A stretch of 48,028 nucleotides of DNA from Candidatus Alcium sp. F082 (GCA_001543395.1 LPNG01000005.1:69811-117838); one strand, 5' to 3'; shown: positions 1-9,204, counted from the first letter of the stretch. Made by a program: numbers and translations. The notes: generated by a model from the letters alone, not told the origin.

Positions 1-1919
1 TCGACCTTTTCATCGGCCCCTTGGCCAACCCCGACGGCACTTATCACGCCGGCAACAACAACGTGAACGGCGCGTGGCGCTACAACCACACCAACTATAT
101 GGACCTGAACCGCAATTACGCTGACCCACACGGTGGCCCACACCCCGACGGCAACGAATACCAACTTGAGACCCTTTGGTTCATGCAACTCGCCGAAGAC
201 TATGACTTTGTGATGGGCGCCAACTACCACGGCGGCTCCGAAGTGGTCAACTATCCCTGGGACAACACCCACACCCTCCATGCCGACGACGACTGGTATC
301 GGCTCGTGAGCCGCGAATATGCCGACCTCTGCCAGCAGCACGACAGCAATTACATGGACGACCTGAACAATGGCATCACCAATGGCGCCGACTGGTACAT
401 GATCGGCGGAGGCCGTCAGGACTACATGAACGGCTACCACCAATGCCGCGAAGTGACCATCGAATGTTCGGGCAACAAATTAGTCCCTGCCAACACACTC
501 CCGATGTACTGGGACTATAACAAGGAAGCCATCTTCGCTTTCATGAACCAATGCCTCTACGGGGTGCATGGCGTGGTCACGGACTCGCTCACTGGCCAGC
601 CCATTGAGGCCACCATCACCGTAAGTGGCCACGACGACCAGTATTCCTTCGTCAGCAGCCACCTGCCCGCCGGCGACTTCCACCGTCCCATCAAGGGCGG
701 CTCTTATTCCTTCATTTTCAGTGCTGAAGGCTATTGTCCCAAGATGATTGACGTCACCGTTGCCGATTACGAAACGGTCAATCTCAATGTGCAACTTGTC
801 CCTGGAAGCTGCATATTGGCCTCTTTCGGTGCCTCGGCTACCCAAGTCGCGATGGGGCAGGGCGTCAGTTTCACCGACGAATCGTTTGGCGACATCGTTG
901 CTTGGAACTGGAGTTTTGAAGGCGGCACGCCTGCCAATTCCAACCAGCAGAATCCCACCGTCACCTACAACGAAGTCGGCGACTTCGATGTGACGCTGAC
1001 CATCACCGACGCCAACGGCGACAGCCAGACCTTGACCAAGGAGAACTACATCCATGTGCGCGAAGCCTACAACATGCAGAACGGCACCGTGGAGACCTGC
1101 AACGCCTTGTTCTATGATGCTGGCGGCCCGAGCAACAACTATGGCAACAACCAGAACTATACGATGACCTTCAAGCCCGACACAGAAGGCTCCATGATTC
1201 GCGCCACGTTCAGCGAGTTCAGCACCGAGGCGAATTTCGACTACCTCTATATCTACGACGGAAGTTCGGCCAACGCCACGCTCATCGGGCAATATGACGG
1301 CTCGGACAGCCCCGGCGAAGTGACCGCCACCAACGAAGAAGGTGCCCTCACCTTCCGTTTCACCTCCGACCAAGGTGTCACAGCCTTTGGTTGGGTCGCC
1401 ACGGTCAGCTGCGTGGGAGACTACGAGCCCCTCATGCTTGAAGTCACCGCCGAGCCTGAACTCATCAACGAAGGCGAGACGAGCCAACTCAACGTGACTG
1501 TCACTGGTGGCGACGGCAACTACACCTACACCTGGGAGCCTGCCGAGACCCTCAGCAACCCCAATATCGCCAACCCCGTTGCCACACCTACCGAGCCTGA
1601 GACCATCTACAAAGTCGTCGTGACCGACGGACAAGGCAGCAGTGAATCGGGCGAAGTCACCGTCAGCATCAGAGACTGGTCGCTGCAGGAAGACGGCTTC
1701 CTGCCCCATGTCTACCCCAACCCGACTAAGGGCAACTTCACCATAGATATGCGCGGAGCATACAGCTACACCCTGTGCAATGGCGTCGGGCAGCAGCTCC
1801 TTTCGGGCAAAGCCGAAGGCAAGGCCAACATCGAAGCCTTGTTGGCCCCCGGTGTGTATTTCCTCCAGATCATTGGCGAAGACGGAATTAAGACTGAGAA
1901 ACTCGTCATCGAAAAATAA
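1..1919 (+). CDS. Secreted M14 zinc carboxypeptidase with PKD, CUB and type IX sorting domains (5' partial)
   Basis: The reading frame is open from base 3, so the N-terminus, including the signal peptide and first zinc ligands, lies outside the window. The visible part begins in an M14 carboxypeptidase domain: NPDG, the substrate-binding R-N-x-x-N-x-x-DLNRN region, a YHGG zinc-ligand histidine, and TIEC carrying the likely catalytic glutamate (first ~180 residues). A carboxypeptidase regulatory-like beta domain follows (~183-250), then a PKD domain (~268-345, with the W-x-F/GG core), a CUB-like domain (~355-465, YLYIYDG), a second Ig/PKD-like domain (~470-555), and a C-terminal type A sorting domain starting at YPNPTKG. 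This is a cell-surface or secreted peptidase exported by the Sec and type IX systems. The TTG at 21 is only an internal codon. It is probably the end of its transcription unit, because bamD has its own promoter. Confidence 0.9.
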   Translation, partial: DLFIGPLANPDGTYHAGNNNVNGAWRYNHTNYMDLNRNYADPHGGPHPDGNEYQLETLWFMQLAEDYDFVMGANYHGGSEVVNYPWDNTHTLHADDDWYRLVSREYADLCQQHDSNYMDDLNNGITNGADWYMIGGGRQDYMNGYHQCREVTIECSGNKLVPANTLPMYWDYNKEAIFAFMNQCLYGVHGVVTDSLTGQPIEATITVSGHDDQYSFVSSHLPAGDFHRPIKGGSYSFIFSAEGYCPKMIDVTVADYETVNLNVQLVPGSCILASFGASATQVAMGQGVSFTDESFGDIVAWNWSFEGGTPANSNQQNPTVTYNEVGDFDVTLTITDANGDSQTLTKENYIHVREAYNMQNGTVETCNALFYDAGGPSNNYGNNQNYTMTFKPDTEGSMIRATFSEFSTEANFDYLYIYDGSSANATLIGQYDGSDSPGEVTATNEEGALTFRFTSDQGVTAFGWVATVSCVGDYEPLMLEVTAEPELINEGETSQLNVTVTGGDGNYTYTWEPAETLSNPNIANPVATPTEPETIYKVVVTDGQGSSESGEVTVSIRDWSLQEDGFLPHVYPNPTKGNFTIDMRGAYSYTLCNGVGQQLLSGKAEGKANIEALLAPGVYFLQIIGEDGIKTEKLVIEK

Positions 1920-1954
1920 TAGAGAAAAACCCTCGTTAATAACATAAAAATGAG

Positions 1955-1962
1955 TAATTTTG
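1955..1962 (+). promoter_or_regulatory. Promoter -7 box (TAATTTTG) for bamD
   Basis: TAATTTTG followed by CAGCC matches the Bacteroidota TAnnTTTG -7 element. It ends only 7 bases before the bamD ATG, so the transcript would have almost no leader. No convincing -33 TTG is seen. Confidence 0.55.
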
Positions 1963-1969
1963 CAGCCCG

Positions 1970-2767
1970 ATGAAAAATAGACGTTTGATATTGGCTTTAT
2001 TGGCTCTTGTGACGCTGGCTTCGTGCAACGACTTCAACCGTTTGGTCAAAAGCACCGACAACGAGATGAAGTACGAAGTGGCCATGGACTATTATGACCG
2101 TGGCGACTACAACCACGCCCTGCAACTGTTCGACCTGCTGCAAGCCTCGTTCCGCAACACACCCAAGGGCGAAGCCATCACCTATCGGACCGCATTTTGC
2201 TATTATCTTCAGGACGACTACGACATCGCATCCTATTATTTCAACAAGTTCGTCCAGACCTATCCTTTCTCCAAACAAGCGGAGAAAGCAGCCTATATGA
2301 GCGCTTATTGCAACTACATGCTCTCGCCTGAGTCGGGCTTGGACCAGACCAATACCGTTGACGCCATCAAGCAGCTGAAGAACTTCGTGGAGCGCTATCC
2401 CAACAGCGACAGCCTTGACCGGGCCAACCATCTCTTGACCGACCTCAACAACAAGTTGGAGCAAAAGGATTACAACATGTGCAGGCTGTTCTACCGTATG
2501 GAGAACTACAGCGCGGCCATCACCTCGTTTGAGAACATGCTGAAGAAGTACCCCAACACCACGCACCGCGAGGAGATCCTGTACGACATGGCCAAGACCT
2601 ATTACGACTTCGCCGAGAACAGCGTCACGGAGAAACAACGCGAGCGTTACGAGTCGTGCGTCGAGCAGTGCAACACGCTCTCCTACCTCTATCCCAACAG
2701 CAAGTACCTCTCGGAGACGAAAGGCATCGCCGAAAAAGCAAGAAAGAAATTAGAAAACTTACGATAA
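1970..2767 (+). CDS. bamD: Outer membrane protein assembly factor BamD (lipoprotein)
   Basis: BamD is the lipoprotein partner of BamA in the complex that folds beta-barrel proteins into the outer membrane. The 265-residue product starts with a lipoprotein signal peptide whose lipobox ends in LASC (Cys ~19). TPR-like helical repeats fill the rest, with the family pattern of paired tyrosines in A/Y-x-Y-x-x-G-D-Y (YYDRGDYNHAL) and repeated YPNS/YPNT turns. Length is normal for the family. rpoZ follows after 3 bases, so the two are co-transcribed. Confidence 0.92.
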   Translation: MKNRRLILALLALVTLASCNDFNRLVKSTDNEMKYEVAMDYYDRGDYNHALQLFDLLQASFRNTPKGEAITYRTAFCYYLQDDYDIASYYFNKFVQTYPFSKQAEKAAYMSAYCNYMLSPESGLDQTNTVDAIKQLKNFVERYPNSDSLDRANHLLTDLNNKLEQKDYNMCRLFYRMENYSAAITSFENMLKKYPNTTHREEILYDMAKTYYDFAENSVTEKQRERYESCVEQCNTLSYLYPNSKYLSETKGIAEKARKKLENLR

Positions 2768-2770
2768 ACT

Positions 2771-3109
2771 ATGGATTTCAAGAAAATTAAGACCGAAACG
2801 ACGGTGGTAACCCGTCAGAAAGACCAATTCTACAAAGGCACAGGTAACATCTACGAGACCGTGGCCATCCTGTCCATCAGGGCCAACCAAATCGCCTCCG
2901 AGATGAAGGCCGAGCTTAACGAGAAGATCGAATCGTTTGCCTCAGCCACCAACGACAGCCTGGAAGAAGTGTTCGAGAACAAGGAACAGATCGAAATCGC
3001 CAAGTTCTACGAGCGTCTGCCCAAGCCCACGCTGATTGCCATCCACGAATTCCTTCACGACCAGATCTACTTCCGTAACCCCGCCAAGGAGAATCAGGAA
3101 GCCTTCTGA
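2771..3109 (+). CDS. rpoZ: RNA polymerase omega subunit, Bacteroidota (Rpb6-like) type
   Basis: A 112-residue protein of the omega/Rpb6 type that is found right after bamD in Bacteroidota. The conserved stretch is the IYETVAILSIRANQIA helix (~27-42), the part of omega that clamps the beta' subunit. The remainder is helical and acidic. The start lies 3 bases after the bamD stop. The assignment rests on both the omega-like helix and the conserved position; sequence similarity to proteobacterial omega is weak. Confidence 0.85.
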   Translation: MDFKKIKTETTVVTRQKDQFYKGTGNIYETVAILSIRANQIASEMKAELNEKIESFASATNDSLEEVFENKEQIEIAKFYERLPKPTLIAIHEFLHDQIYFRNPAKENQEAF

Positions 3110-3136
3110 TAGATGACACAAAGAAAGGGAGAAGTC

Positions 3137-4054
3137 ATGAAAAGATTCATTGCCACACTACTCATCGTCATCAGCAGCCTGCTGACCATGCACACCTTGC
3201 AGGCCCAAGAGCTGAACTGCGAAGTGCGCGTCAATTCCAACAAGGTGGAAGGCAGCGACAAGAGCATCTACCAAAACCTGCAGACCTCCCTTTACGAGTT
3301 CATCAACAACACGAAATTCACCGAAATCAACTTCAGGCAGGCCGAGAAGATCGAGTGCTCGATGCTGGTTGACGTCCTCAGCAGGGAAGGCGACTTCTTC
3401 ACTGCCGAGATCAGTCTGGCCTTGCGTCGTCCCGTCTACAAGTCGAACTACAGCACGCCGATGTTCAACTACATCGACAAGAAGTTCTTCTTTGAATACA
3501 CCGACGGACAAACGTTGGACTTCAACCCCAACACCTACATCTCCAACATCACCAGCACCATAGGATTCTATGTGTACCTCTTCCTCGGCCTCGACTTCGA
3601 CAGTTTCTCGCCCAATGGCGGCGACCCGTTCTTCGCCGTCGCCGAGACCATCGCCAATGCCGCGCCGCAAGAGCCCGGTTCGGACAACGGCTGGGGAACA
3701 TCAGGACGCAAGAACCGCTATGCCATCATCAGCGACATCAACAACAGGACCTACGCTCCGCTGCGTCAGTTCCTGTATGACTACCATCGTCTGGGCCTCG
3801 ATGTCATGGCCGAGGACCCCGCACAAGGTCGTGAGTCCATCCTGAGTACCCTTTCCAACCTGCGGTCCATCTATGAGCGCAACTCCATGTGCTACTTCCT
3901 GCAGTTAATCGTAGAGACCAAACGCGACGAGATCATACAAATCTTCTCGCAAGGCGACATGAAAATCCGCAACGAAGCCGCCAATATCATGAAGACCATC
4001 GACCCCTCACAGTCCTCGAGGTACGATGCCATGCTGCAAAACAACGGCAACTAA
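3137..4054 (+). CDS. DUF4835 family protein (PorD-like, type IX secretion associated)
   Basis: A periplasmic or outer-membrane-associated protein of about 305 residues with a clear Sec signal peptide (MKRFIATLL...LQAQ). The mature start, ELNCEVRVN, is typical of DUF4835, a family often labelled PorD and linked to type IX secretion in Porphyromonas; the name is from memory and should be confirmed. An upstream in-frame ATG at 3113 would add eight charged residues ahead of the signal peptide. The ATG at 3137 is preferred because the signal peptide then starts correctly and a purine-rich AAGGGAGAAG precedes it. It sits between rpoZ and recN, as in other Bacteroidales, but without the coaBC gene usually placed there. 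Confidence 0.82.
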   Translation: MKRFIATLLIVISSLLTMHTLQAQELNCEVRVNSNKVEGSDKSIYQNLQTSLYEFINNTKFTEINFRQAEKIECSMLVDVLSREGDFFTAEISLALRRPVYKSNYSTPMFNYIDKKFFFEYTDGQTLDFNPNTYISNITSTIGFYVYLFLGLDFDSFSPNGGDPFFAVAETIANAAPQEPGSDNGWGTSGRKNRYAIISDINNRTYAPLRQFLYDYHRLGLDVMAEDPAQGRESILSTLSNLRSIYERNSMCYFLQLIVETKRDEIIQIFSQGDMKIRNEAANIMKTIDPSQSSRYDAMLQNNGN

Positions 4055-4069
4055 TCAGTCCACCCTTTT

Positions 4070-5722
4070 ATGCTTCAGCAACTGCACATCAGTAACTACG
4101 CCTTGATTGACGAGCTGAGTGTCAGTTTCGAGCCCGGTTTCAACGTCATCACCGGCGAGACCGGTGCGGGCAAGTCGATCCTTCTCGGTGCCTTGGGTTT
4201 TGCCTTGGGCGACCGCGCCGACACTAATGTGCTTTACGACAAGGACAAGAAATGTGTGGTGGAAGCCCATTTTGCCTTGGATGACGACATGCTTAGGCCT
4301 TTGTTTGAGGAAAACGACCTGGACTTTGAAGCCGAGTGCATCTTCCGTCGCGAGCTCAACCCGCAGAAGAAAAGTCGTGCTTTCATCAACGACACGCCAG
4401 TGGCCCTGCAGACCATGAAAGAGATAGGCTGTCAGCTGGCCGACATCCACTCACAACACGACTCCCTCCTGCTCACCGATGCCGACTTCCAGCTCAGGCT
4501 CTTGGACGACATCGCACAAAATGGAGCGATCCTGGCCGATTATCAGACAGAATACCACAACTATAACGGTCTTAAGCGGAGACTAAATGAGTTGAAAGAG
4601 ATGGCGGACAAAAACACCGCTGAGAACGACTACCTGAAGTTCCAACTCGAAGAACTCGACAAAGCTGGACTGAAGGAAGGTGAGTATGCTGACATCGAGC
4701 AGACCCTCAGCGTGATGGAGAATGCCGAGGAAATCAAGACGCTGTTGGTCACCGCCAACGGCCTGCTTGACAACTCTGAGAATGCCATCTTAGGACAAGT
4801 CAACGAGCTGACCTCCACCCTATCGCGGCTAAGACACCTCCTGCCCGACACAGACAGTTTAGGAGCACGTGTGGAGAACCTTAAGGTAGAGCTGAAAGAC
4901 ATTGCCTACGACCTGCGCCGCAAGGAAGACGACACCCAATTCGACGAGGGACAACTTCAAAGCCTACAGGAGCGTTACGACCTGCTCAGCCGTTTGATGA
5001 TGAAGCACCATGTCAATGACTTCGAGGCGCTCATCACCTTGCGCGACAGCCTGAAAGAGCGGGTGAATGCCTTTGAGAATATCGACGAGGCTATCGCCAA
5101 GGCCGAAAAAGAGCTGAAAGAAAGCGAAAAACGACTTTCACAACAGGCCAAAGTCCTCCACGACAAACGTGTCGAAGCCGCTACAGCATTTAGCGAGAAA
5201 GTCGCTACATTGGTACGTCAGTTAGCCATGCCTTTTGCCCAATTCCAAGTCAGCGTGGAAAAGCAAGAAAACTTCGGCAACAAAGGTACCGATGCCATTT
5301 GTTTCCTCTTCTCTGCCAACAAGGGTGTCGCTCCCGACGACCTCCGTCGTGTGGCCTCGGGCGGCGAGCTTTCCCGCCTGATGCTCTCCATCAAGAGTGC
5401 CGTGTCGGAGTACAACTACATTCCCACCCTCATTTTTGACGAAATCGACACAGGCGTTTCAGGTGAGGTTGCAGCCAAAATTGGAGGCATCATGCGGCAG
5501 ATGGGCAACGCGCTACAACTCATCTCTATTACCCACCTGCCCCAAGTGGCCAGTAAAGCACGGCACCATTATTTCATTTACAAGGACAACGACGGCTTGC
5601 GCACGCAGTCGCACATCCGCATGCTGAATGCAGAAGAGCGTGTTACCGAAATCGCCAAGATGCTCAGCAATGACCAAGTCACGCCCGAAGCCTTACGGGC
5701 GGCAGAGGTGCTTTTGAAATAA
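4070..5722 (+). CDS. recN: DNA repair protein RecN
   Basis: RecN is an SMC-like ATPase that acts at double-strand breaks. The 550-residue product has a Walker A motif GETGAGKS (~24-31) near the N-terminus and long central coiled-coil segments rich in Glu/Lys/Leu (~150-370). Near the C-terminus are the ABC signature ASGGELSR (~425) and the Walker B region LIFDEIDTGVSGE. Length is standard for the family. It starts 15 bases after the preceding gene, ends the four-gene operon, and converges on lpxA with an 8-base gap and no visible terminator. Confidence 0.95.
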   Translation: MLQQLHISNYALIDELSVSFEPGFNVITGETGAGKSILLGALGFALGDRADTNVLYDKDKKCVVEAHFALDDDMLRPLFEENDLDFEAECIFRRELNPQKKSRAFINDTPVALQTMKEIGCQLADIHSQHDSLLLTDADFQLRLLDDIAQNGAILADYQTEYHNYNGLKRRLNELKEMADKNTAENDYLKFQLEELDKAGLKEGEYADIEQTLSVMENAEEIKTLLVTANGLLDNSENAILGQVNELTSTLSRLRHLLPDTDSLGARVENLKVELKDIAYDLRRKEDDTQFDEGQLQSLQERYDLLSRLMMKHHVNDFEALITLRDSLKERVNAFENIDEAIAKAEKELKESEKRLSQQAKVLHDKRVEAATAFSEKVATLVRQLAMPFAQFQVSVEKQENFGNKGTDAICFLFSANKGVAPDDLRRVASGGELSRLMLSIKSAVSEYNYIPTLIFDEIDTGVSGEVAAKIGGIMRQMGNALQLISITHLPQVASKARHHYFIYKDNDGLRTQSHIRMLNAEERVTEIAKMLSNDQVTPEALRAAEVLLK

Positions 5723-5730
5723 GGGGGAAA

Positions 5731-6522
5731 TCAATCTTCGTTTCCGATGGCGTTCTTCATCACGCCAATCTTCGAACTCTCCACAAAATCGAGGATGAAA
5801 TCGCGGTCTTCCGAGGCAGGAAGGTTCTCGCGTATGTATTGCACCGACTGGGTGACATTCATGCCCACGCTATAGATCACGCGATACACATCCTGGATGG
5901 CGTTGATACGCTCACGCGAGAAGCCACGACGCATCAAGCCGATGGAGTTGACGCCAGCATAACACACGGGGTAACCAGGGCCTGTCTTCACGAATGGCGG
6001 GATATCCTTGTTGACCAAGGCACCGCCCGATATCATCACATGAGAGCCAATGCGGCAGAACTGACTCACTGCGGCAAGGCCTCCGAAGATAGCCCAGTCG
6101 TCGACAGTGATATGGCCCGCCAAGGTGGCCGCGTTGGCCATGATGACATGGTCGCCAAGGAAACAGTCGTGCGCCACATGGGTGAAAGCCATCAGCAGAC
6201 AATCCTTACCTACGACCGTCTTACCCGAAGCCACTGTGCCCTTGTTGACCGTCGCCGATTCGCGCACCGTGGTGCCGTCGCCGATATAGCAATAGGTGGT
6301 CTCACCTTTGTATTTGAGGTCTTGCGGGATAGCTGAGATGACAGCGCCAGGGAAGATCTTGCAGTTCTTTCCGATGCGGGCACCGTCCATGATGACAGCG
6401 TTGGGGCCAATCCAGGTGCCGCTACCAATCTCCACGTCTTCGCCAATCCATGCGAAAGCCTCGATCTTCACATCTTCAGCGATGCGGGCATTAGGATGGA
6501 TATAAGCTAAAGGCTGGTTCAT
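5731..6522 (-). CDS. lpxA: UDP-N-acetylglucosamine O-acyltransferase LpxA
   Basis: First enzyme of lipid A synthesis: it transfers a 3-hydroxyacyl chain from acyl-ACP to UDP-GlcNAc. The 263-residue protein has the expected N-terminal left-handed beta-helix of hexapeptide repeats (AYIHPNARIAEDVKI onward). The catalytic histidine lies in AFTHVAHDC (~120-126), and the usual helical C-terminal domain follows (~195-263). Start and length agree with the family. It begins 2 bases after lpxC ends, so the two are translated from the same mRNA. Confidence 0.95.
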   Translation of the reverse strand: MNQPLAYIHPNARIAEDVKIEAFAWIGEDVEIGSGTWIGPNAVIMDGARIGKNCKIFPGAVISAIPQDLKYKGETTYCYIGDGTTVRESATVNKGTVASGKTVVGKDCLLMAFTHVAHDCFLGDHVIMANAATLAGHITVDDWAIFGGLAAVSQFCRIGSHVMISGGALVNKDIPPFVKTGPGYPVCYAGVNSIGLMRRGFSRERINAIQDVYRVIYSVGMNVTQSVQYIRENLPASEDRDFILDFVESSKIGVMKNAIGNED

Positions 6523-6524
6523 GC

Positions 6525-7436
6525 TTAATATAATAAAGTGTGCTTAATCTTTCTAGCGAAAGAGGTGTTGGAGAAGTGACCCGGCTTCACCGCAGTCACC
6601 TTGCCCTTAATGGGACGGCCGACCAAGGTGAGGTCGCCGATGACATCCAGCAGTTTGTGACGAGCGGGTTCATTGTCGAAATACAGCTCCACATTGTTCA
6701 GGATACCGCATTCCTTCACCGTGACTTTCGGCTTTTTGAAGAAGGCAGCGATATGGTCGAGTTCCTCGGAAGAAACGTTACGGTTGACGAACACGATGGC
6801 GTTGGTCAGGTCACCGCCCTTAATGAGGTTACGGCTGATGAGGGTCTCCAACTCATGGAGGAACACAAAGGTACGGCAGGGAGCGATTTCTTTTTCAAAG
6901 TCATTGAGGTCGTGCAGAGAGGCATGCTGCTCGTCAAGCACGCGGGTGTTGTACTTCACCTTGACATCGATCTCGAACCTGTCGCAAGGCTCGATGCTCA
7001 ACTCAATGCCCAGAACTTCGTTCTTGTAGGAAATAGGCTCCTCAATGACGAGGTAGTTGCGATAAGCGTTCTGCTCAACGATGCCAGCCTGATGGATAGC
7101 CTCAACGAAATACTTGGCGCTACCGTCCATGATGGGGGTCTCTTCCACGTCGATGTCAATCAAAACATTATCGATACCCATGCCACGCAGCGAAGCAAGG
7201 ACATGTTCGACGGTGTAGATCTTCACGCCACCTTTACCGAGGGTGGTACCACGGGCAGTGTCGATGACATTGTCGACATCGGCTTCGATAATAGGTTGGC
7301 TTTCAAGGTCAATTCTACGAAAACGAATTCCAGAATTTACGGGAGCCGGATTAAAGGTGAGGGTGCCGCACTGACGCGTGTGGAGGCCCGCTCCTTTTAT
7401 GCTGACTCTATTTTTGAGCGTACATTGTTTCTCCAT
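6525..7436 (-). CDS. lpxC: UDP-3-O-acyl-N-acetylglucosamine deacetylase LpxC (not fused to FabZ)
   Basis: The committed, zinc-dependent step of lipid A synthesis. The 303-residue protein shows the GAGLHTR opening, the zinc histidine in VEHVLASL, the substrate region TFVFLHELE...GGDLTNAIV, and the second zinc site in ARHKLLDVIGDL (His and Asp). The frame is open 15 codons further upstream, but the ATG at 7436 is chosen because the family begins with a short MEKQ-type leader and a promoter lies just ahead. The protein ends at the normal LpxC C-terminus (FARKIKHTLLY). In most Bacteroidota LpxC continues into a FabZ dehydratase domain of ~140 residues; that domain is absent, and lpxA starts 2 bases later. 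Confidence 0.93.
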   Translation of the reverse strand: MEKQCTLKNRVSIKGAGLHTRQCGTLTFNPAPVNSGIRFRRIDLESQPIIEADVDNVIDTARGTTLGKGGVKIYTVEHVLASLRGMGIDNVLIDIDVEETPIMDGSAKYFVEAIHQAGIVEQNAYRNYLVIEEPISYKNEVLGIELSIEPCDRFEIDVKVKYNTRVLDEQHASLHDLNDFEKEIAPCRTFVFLHELETLISRNLIKGGDLTNAIVFVNRNVSSEELDHIAAFFKKPKVTVKECGILNNVELYFDNEPARHKLLDVIGDLTLVGRPIKGKVTAVKPGHFSNTSFARKIKHTLLY

Positions 7437-7477
7437 AAAAAGACATATATGTGGACATTCTTTTCCACAAAAAACGT

Positions 7478-7486
7478 GCAAAGATA
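7478..7486 (-). promoter_or_regulatory. Promoter -7 box (TATCTTTGC) for lpxC-lpxA
   Basis: Read on the minus strand, TATCTTTGC lies ~42 bases upstream of the lpxC ATG and downstream of the lpxD stop. It suggests that lpxCA can be transcribed independently of lpxD. Confidence 0.55.
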
Positions 7487-7528
7487 GGAATTATTCTATC
7501 ACCTGCAAAAAAAATTCCTCATCGGACA

Positions 7529-8578
7529 CTATTTCGGAGCTTTTCCACCCTTCAGTTCGGCCAATTCCTTTTCGAGTTGTTCCAATTTACGGGCCATCTC
7601 GTCGATATGGCGGAAACGGGCATTCGAAACCAGATATTGACGAAGCGGCTGTATCGGGGTGCCCATAAATTCCTTGTTTTCTTCCTTGATGCTGCCCATG
7701 ATACCGCTTTGTCCGCCGAACTTGGAGCCGTCAGCGATATTGATATGTCCCACGAAGCCCGACTGGCCACCGACCACGCAGTTCTTGCCGAGATGCGTCG
7801 AGCCACTCACACCCACCTGGGCCGCCAGCGCCGAGTTCTCTCCCACTTCCACGTTATGGGCCAGATGCACCAGATTGTCGAGTTTCACGCCTTTATGGAC
7901 ACGCGTTGAGCCCATGGTAGAGCGGTCGATGGTGGTGTTGGCGCCAATCTCCACGTTGTCGTCGATGACCACATTGCCCACCTGCGGGATCTTCTCGTAA
8001 TGTCCGTCGGGCTGGGGAGCAAAGCCGAAGCCATCCGCGCCAATGACAGCACCCGCATGAAGAATGCAATTCTTGCCCACCACCGTGTTGCGGTAAAGCT
8101 TCACGCCGGGATTCAGCACGGTATTGTCGCCAACGACGCAGCCGTCGCCCACATATACCTGGGGATAAATCTTCACATTGTTGCCGATTTTGGCGTTCTC
8201 GCCCACATAGGCAAACTCACCAAGATAGAGATTCTCACCGCATTGTGCCGTCGAAGACACGAAAGCCAAAGAGGAGACGCCTTGTTTGTTTTGCGTCATC
8301 TGGTCGTAGAAGGCCAGCAACTTGGCAAAGCAGGCATAGGCATCGGGCACTCGGATCAAAGTGGCGCTGATAGGCGCCGTTGCCACAAAGTCGTCGTTGA
8401 CGATGACGATGCTCGACTGGGTCTCGTAGATATAGTGTGTGTATTTCGGATTGGCCAGAAAACTGATCATGCCGGGAGCGCCTTCTTCGATTTTGGCGAC
8501 ATTCCACACCTCGGCATTCGGGTTGCCTTCCACCTTGCCTTCAAGGATTCCAGCGATTTGGGTAGCGGTGAATTTCAT
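7529..8578 (-). CDS. lpxD: UDP-3-O-(3-hydroxyacyl)glucosamine N-acyltransferase LpxD
   Basis: Third step of lipid A synthesis, adding the N-linked acyl chain. The 349-residue protein has the N-terminal UDP-binding domain (~1-100, with KYTHYIYET), then a long left-handed beta-helix of hexapeptide repeats. The catalytic histidine lies in [12 protein letters not shown] (~245). A short C-terminal helix ends the protein ([13 protein letters not shown]). Length is normal. It lies upstream of lpxC with a ~90-base gap that holds a second promoter. Confidence 0.95.
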   Translation of the reverse strand: MKFTATQIAGILEGKVEGNPNAEVWNVAKIEEGAPGMISFLANPKYTHYIYETQSSIVIVNDDFVATAPISATLIRVPDAYACFAKLLAFYDQMTQNKQGVSSLAFVSSTAQCGENLYLGEFAYVGENAKIGNNVKIYPQVYVGDGCVVGDNTVLNPGVKLYRNTVVGKNCILHAGAVIGADGFGFAPQPDGHYEKIPQVGNVVIDDNVEIGANTTIDRSTMGSTRVHKGVKLDNLVHLAHNVEVGENSALAAQVGVSGSTHLGKNCVVGGQSGFVGHINIADGSKFGGQSGIMGSIKEENKEFMGTPIQPLRQYLVSNARFRHIDEMARKLEQLEKELAELKGGKAPK

Positions 8579-8590
8579 TTTCTTTAGTTT

Positions 8591-9115
8591 TTACAGCAAG
8601 CGTTCAAAATCGCGTTTCAGGACAGCGATAGCCTGTTCCACCACGGGATTGGGCAAGGCCACCAGGCTCTGTGCCAGGATGGAGACATCCTCCTCGTCCT
8701 TCAGTTGCTCAAAAGTAGTATTGATTTGATTGATAAGTTCTTCTTTGGCGTTCACCACGGCGTTCCATGTGGTATTGGACACATAGAGCTGTTGGGCGAG
8801 GTTGTGTTCAAACTCCTCACGCACACTTTGCAGCAGCTGAAGATGGAAAGCCCCTTTCTCCATGCCGGGCGTATAAATGCGCTTCACCAGTTGGGGCAAC
8901 TGCACGCGCTCGAGATAAAGCAGGAAACGCTCATAGGCCTGCACCTTCAGCGGCATGATGATTTTCAAGGCCTGCACCTTGAGTTCCATGGTCTTACCGT
9001 TACGGAGTTCAGCGTCCTTCATCTTCGAGAGACGGGCCAATATAACCAATGCCGCGACCATCAGCAGAAGGCCGGCGCACATGATGGCGATGATAATCCA
9101 AGTGTTGGTGTTCAT
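8591..9115 (-). CDS. Small membrane-anchored protein of unknown function
   Basis: A 174-residue protein with one N-terminal transmembrane helix (~5-27). A mostly helical, Leu/Gln/Glu-rich cytoplasmic domain follows, with the recognisable stretch MPLKVQAYERFLLYLERV (~53-70). Similar proteins of this size occur next to lipid A genes in Bacteroidota (a DUF7935-like family is my best recollection), but no function is known to me. It starts the lpx transcription unit, 12 bases before lpxD, and may therefore be co-expressed with envelope synthesis. Confidence 0.7.
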   Translation of the reverse strand: MNTNTWIIIAIMCAGLLLMVAALVILARLSKMKDAELRNGKTMELKVQALKIIMPLKVQAYERFLLYLERVQLPQLVKRIYTPGMEKGAFHLQLLQSVREEFEHNLAQQLYVSNTTWNAVVNAKEELINQINTTFEQLKDEEDVSILAQSLVALPNPVVEQAIAVLKRDFERLL

Positions 9116-9134
9116 TTTTCGATGAAATTGGGCT

Positions 9135-9143
9135 GCAAAGGTA
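9135..9143 (-). promoter_or_regulatory. Promoter -7 box (TACCTTTGC) for the lpxD operon
   Basis: Minus-strand TACCTTTGC lies about 20 bases upstream of the ATG at 9115. It is part of a divergent intergenic region shared with the aminotransferase gene. Confidence 0.6.
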
Positions 9144-9204
9144 ATGTTTTTCCTTTAATAATCAATTTTTCAGGGTATTCTGCCCACCCTATCGAAAAAA
9201 GGCC

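Noticed and set aside
480-1709. Long antisense open frame of ~409 codons
   Set aside because: It is the reverse-complement shadow of the carboxypeptidase gene, with no signal peptide or domain of its own; its Val/Gly/Asp-rich text is typical of antisense frames over high-GC codons.
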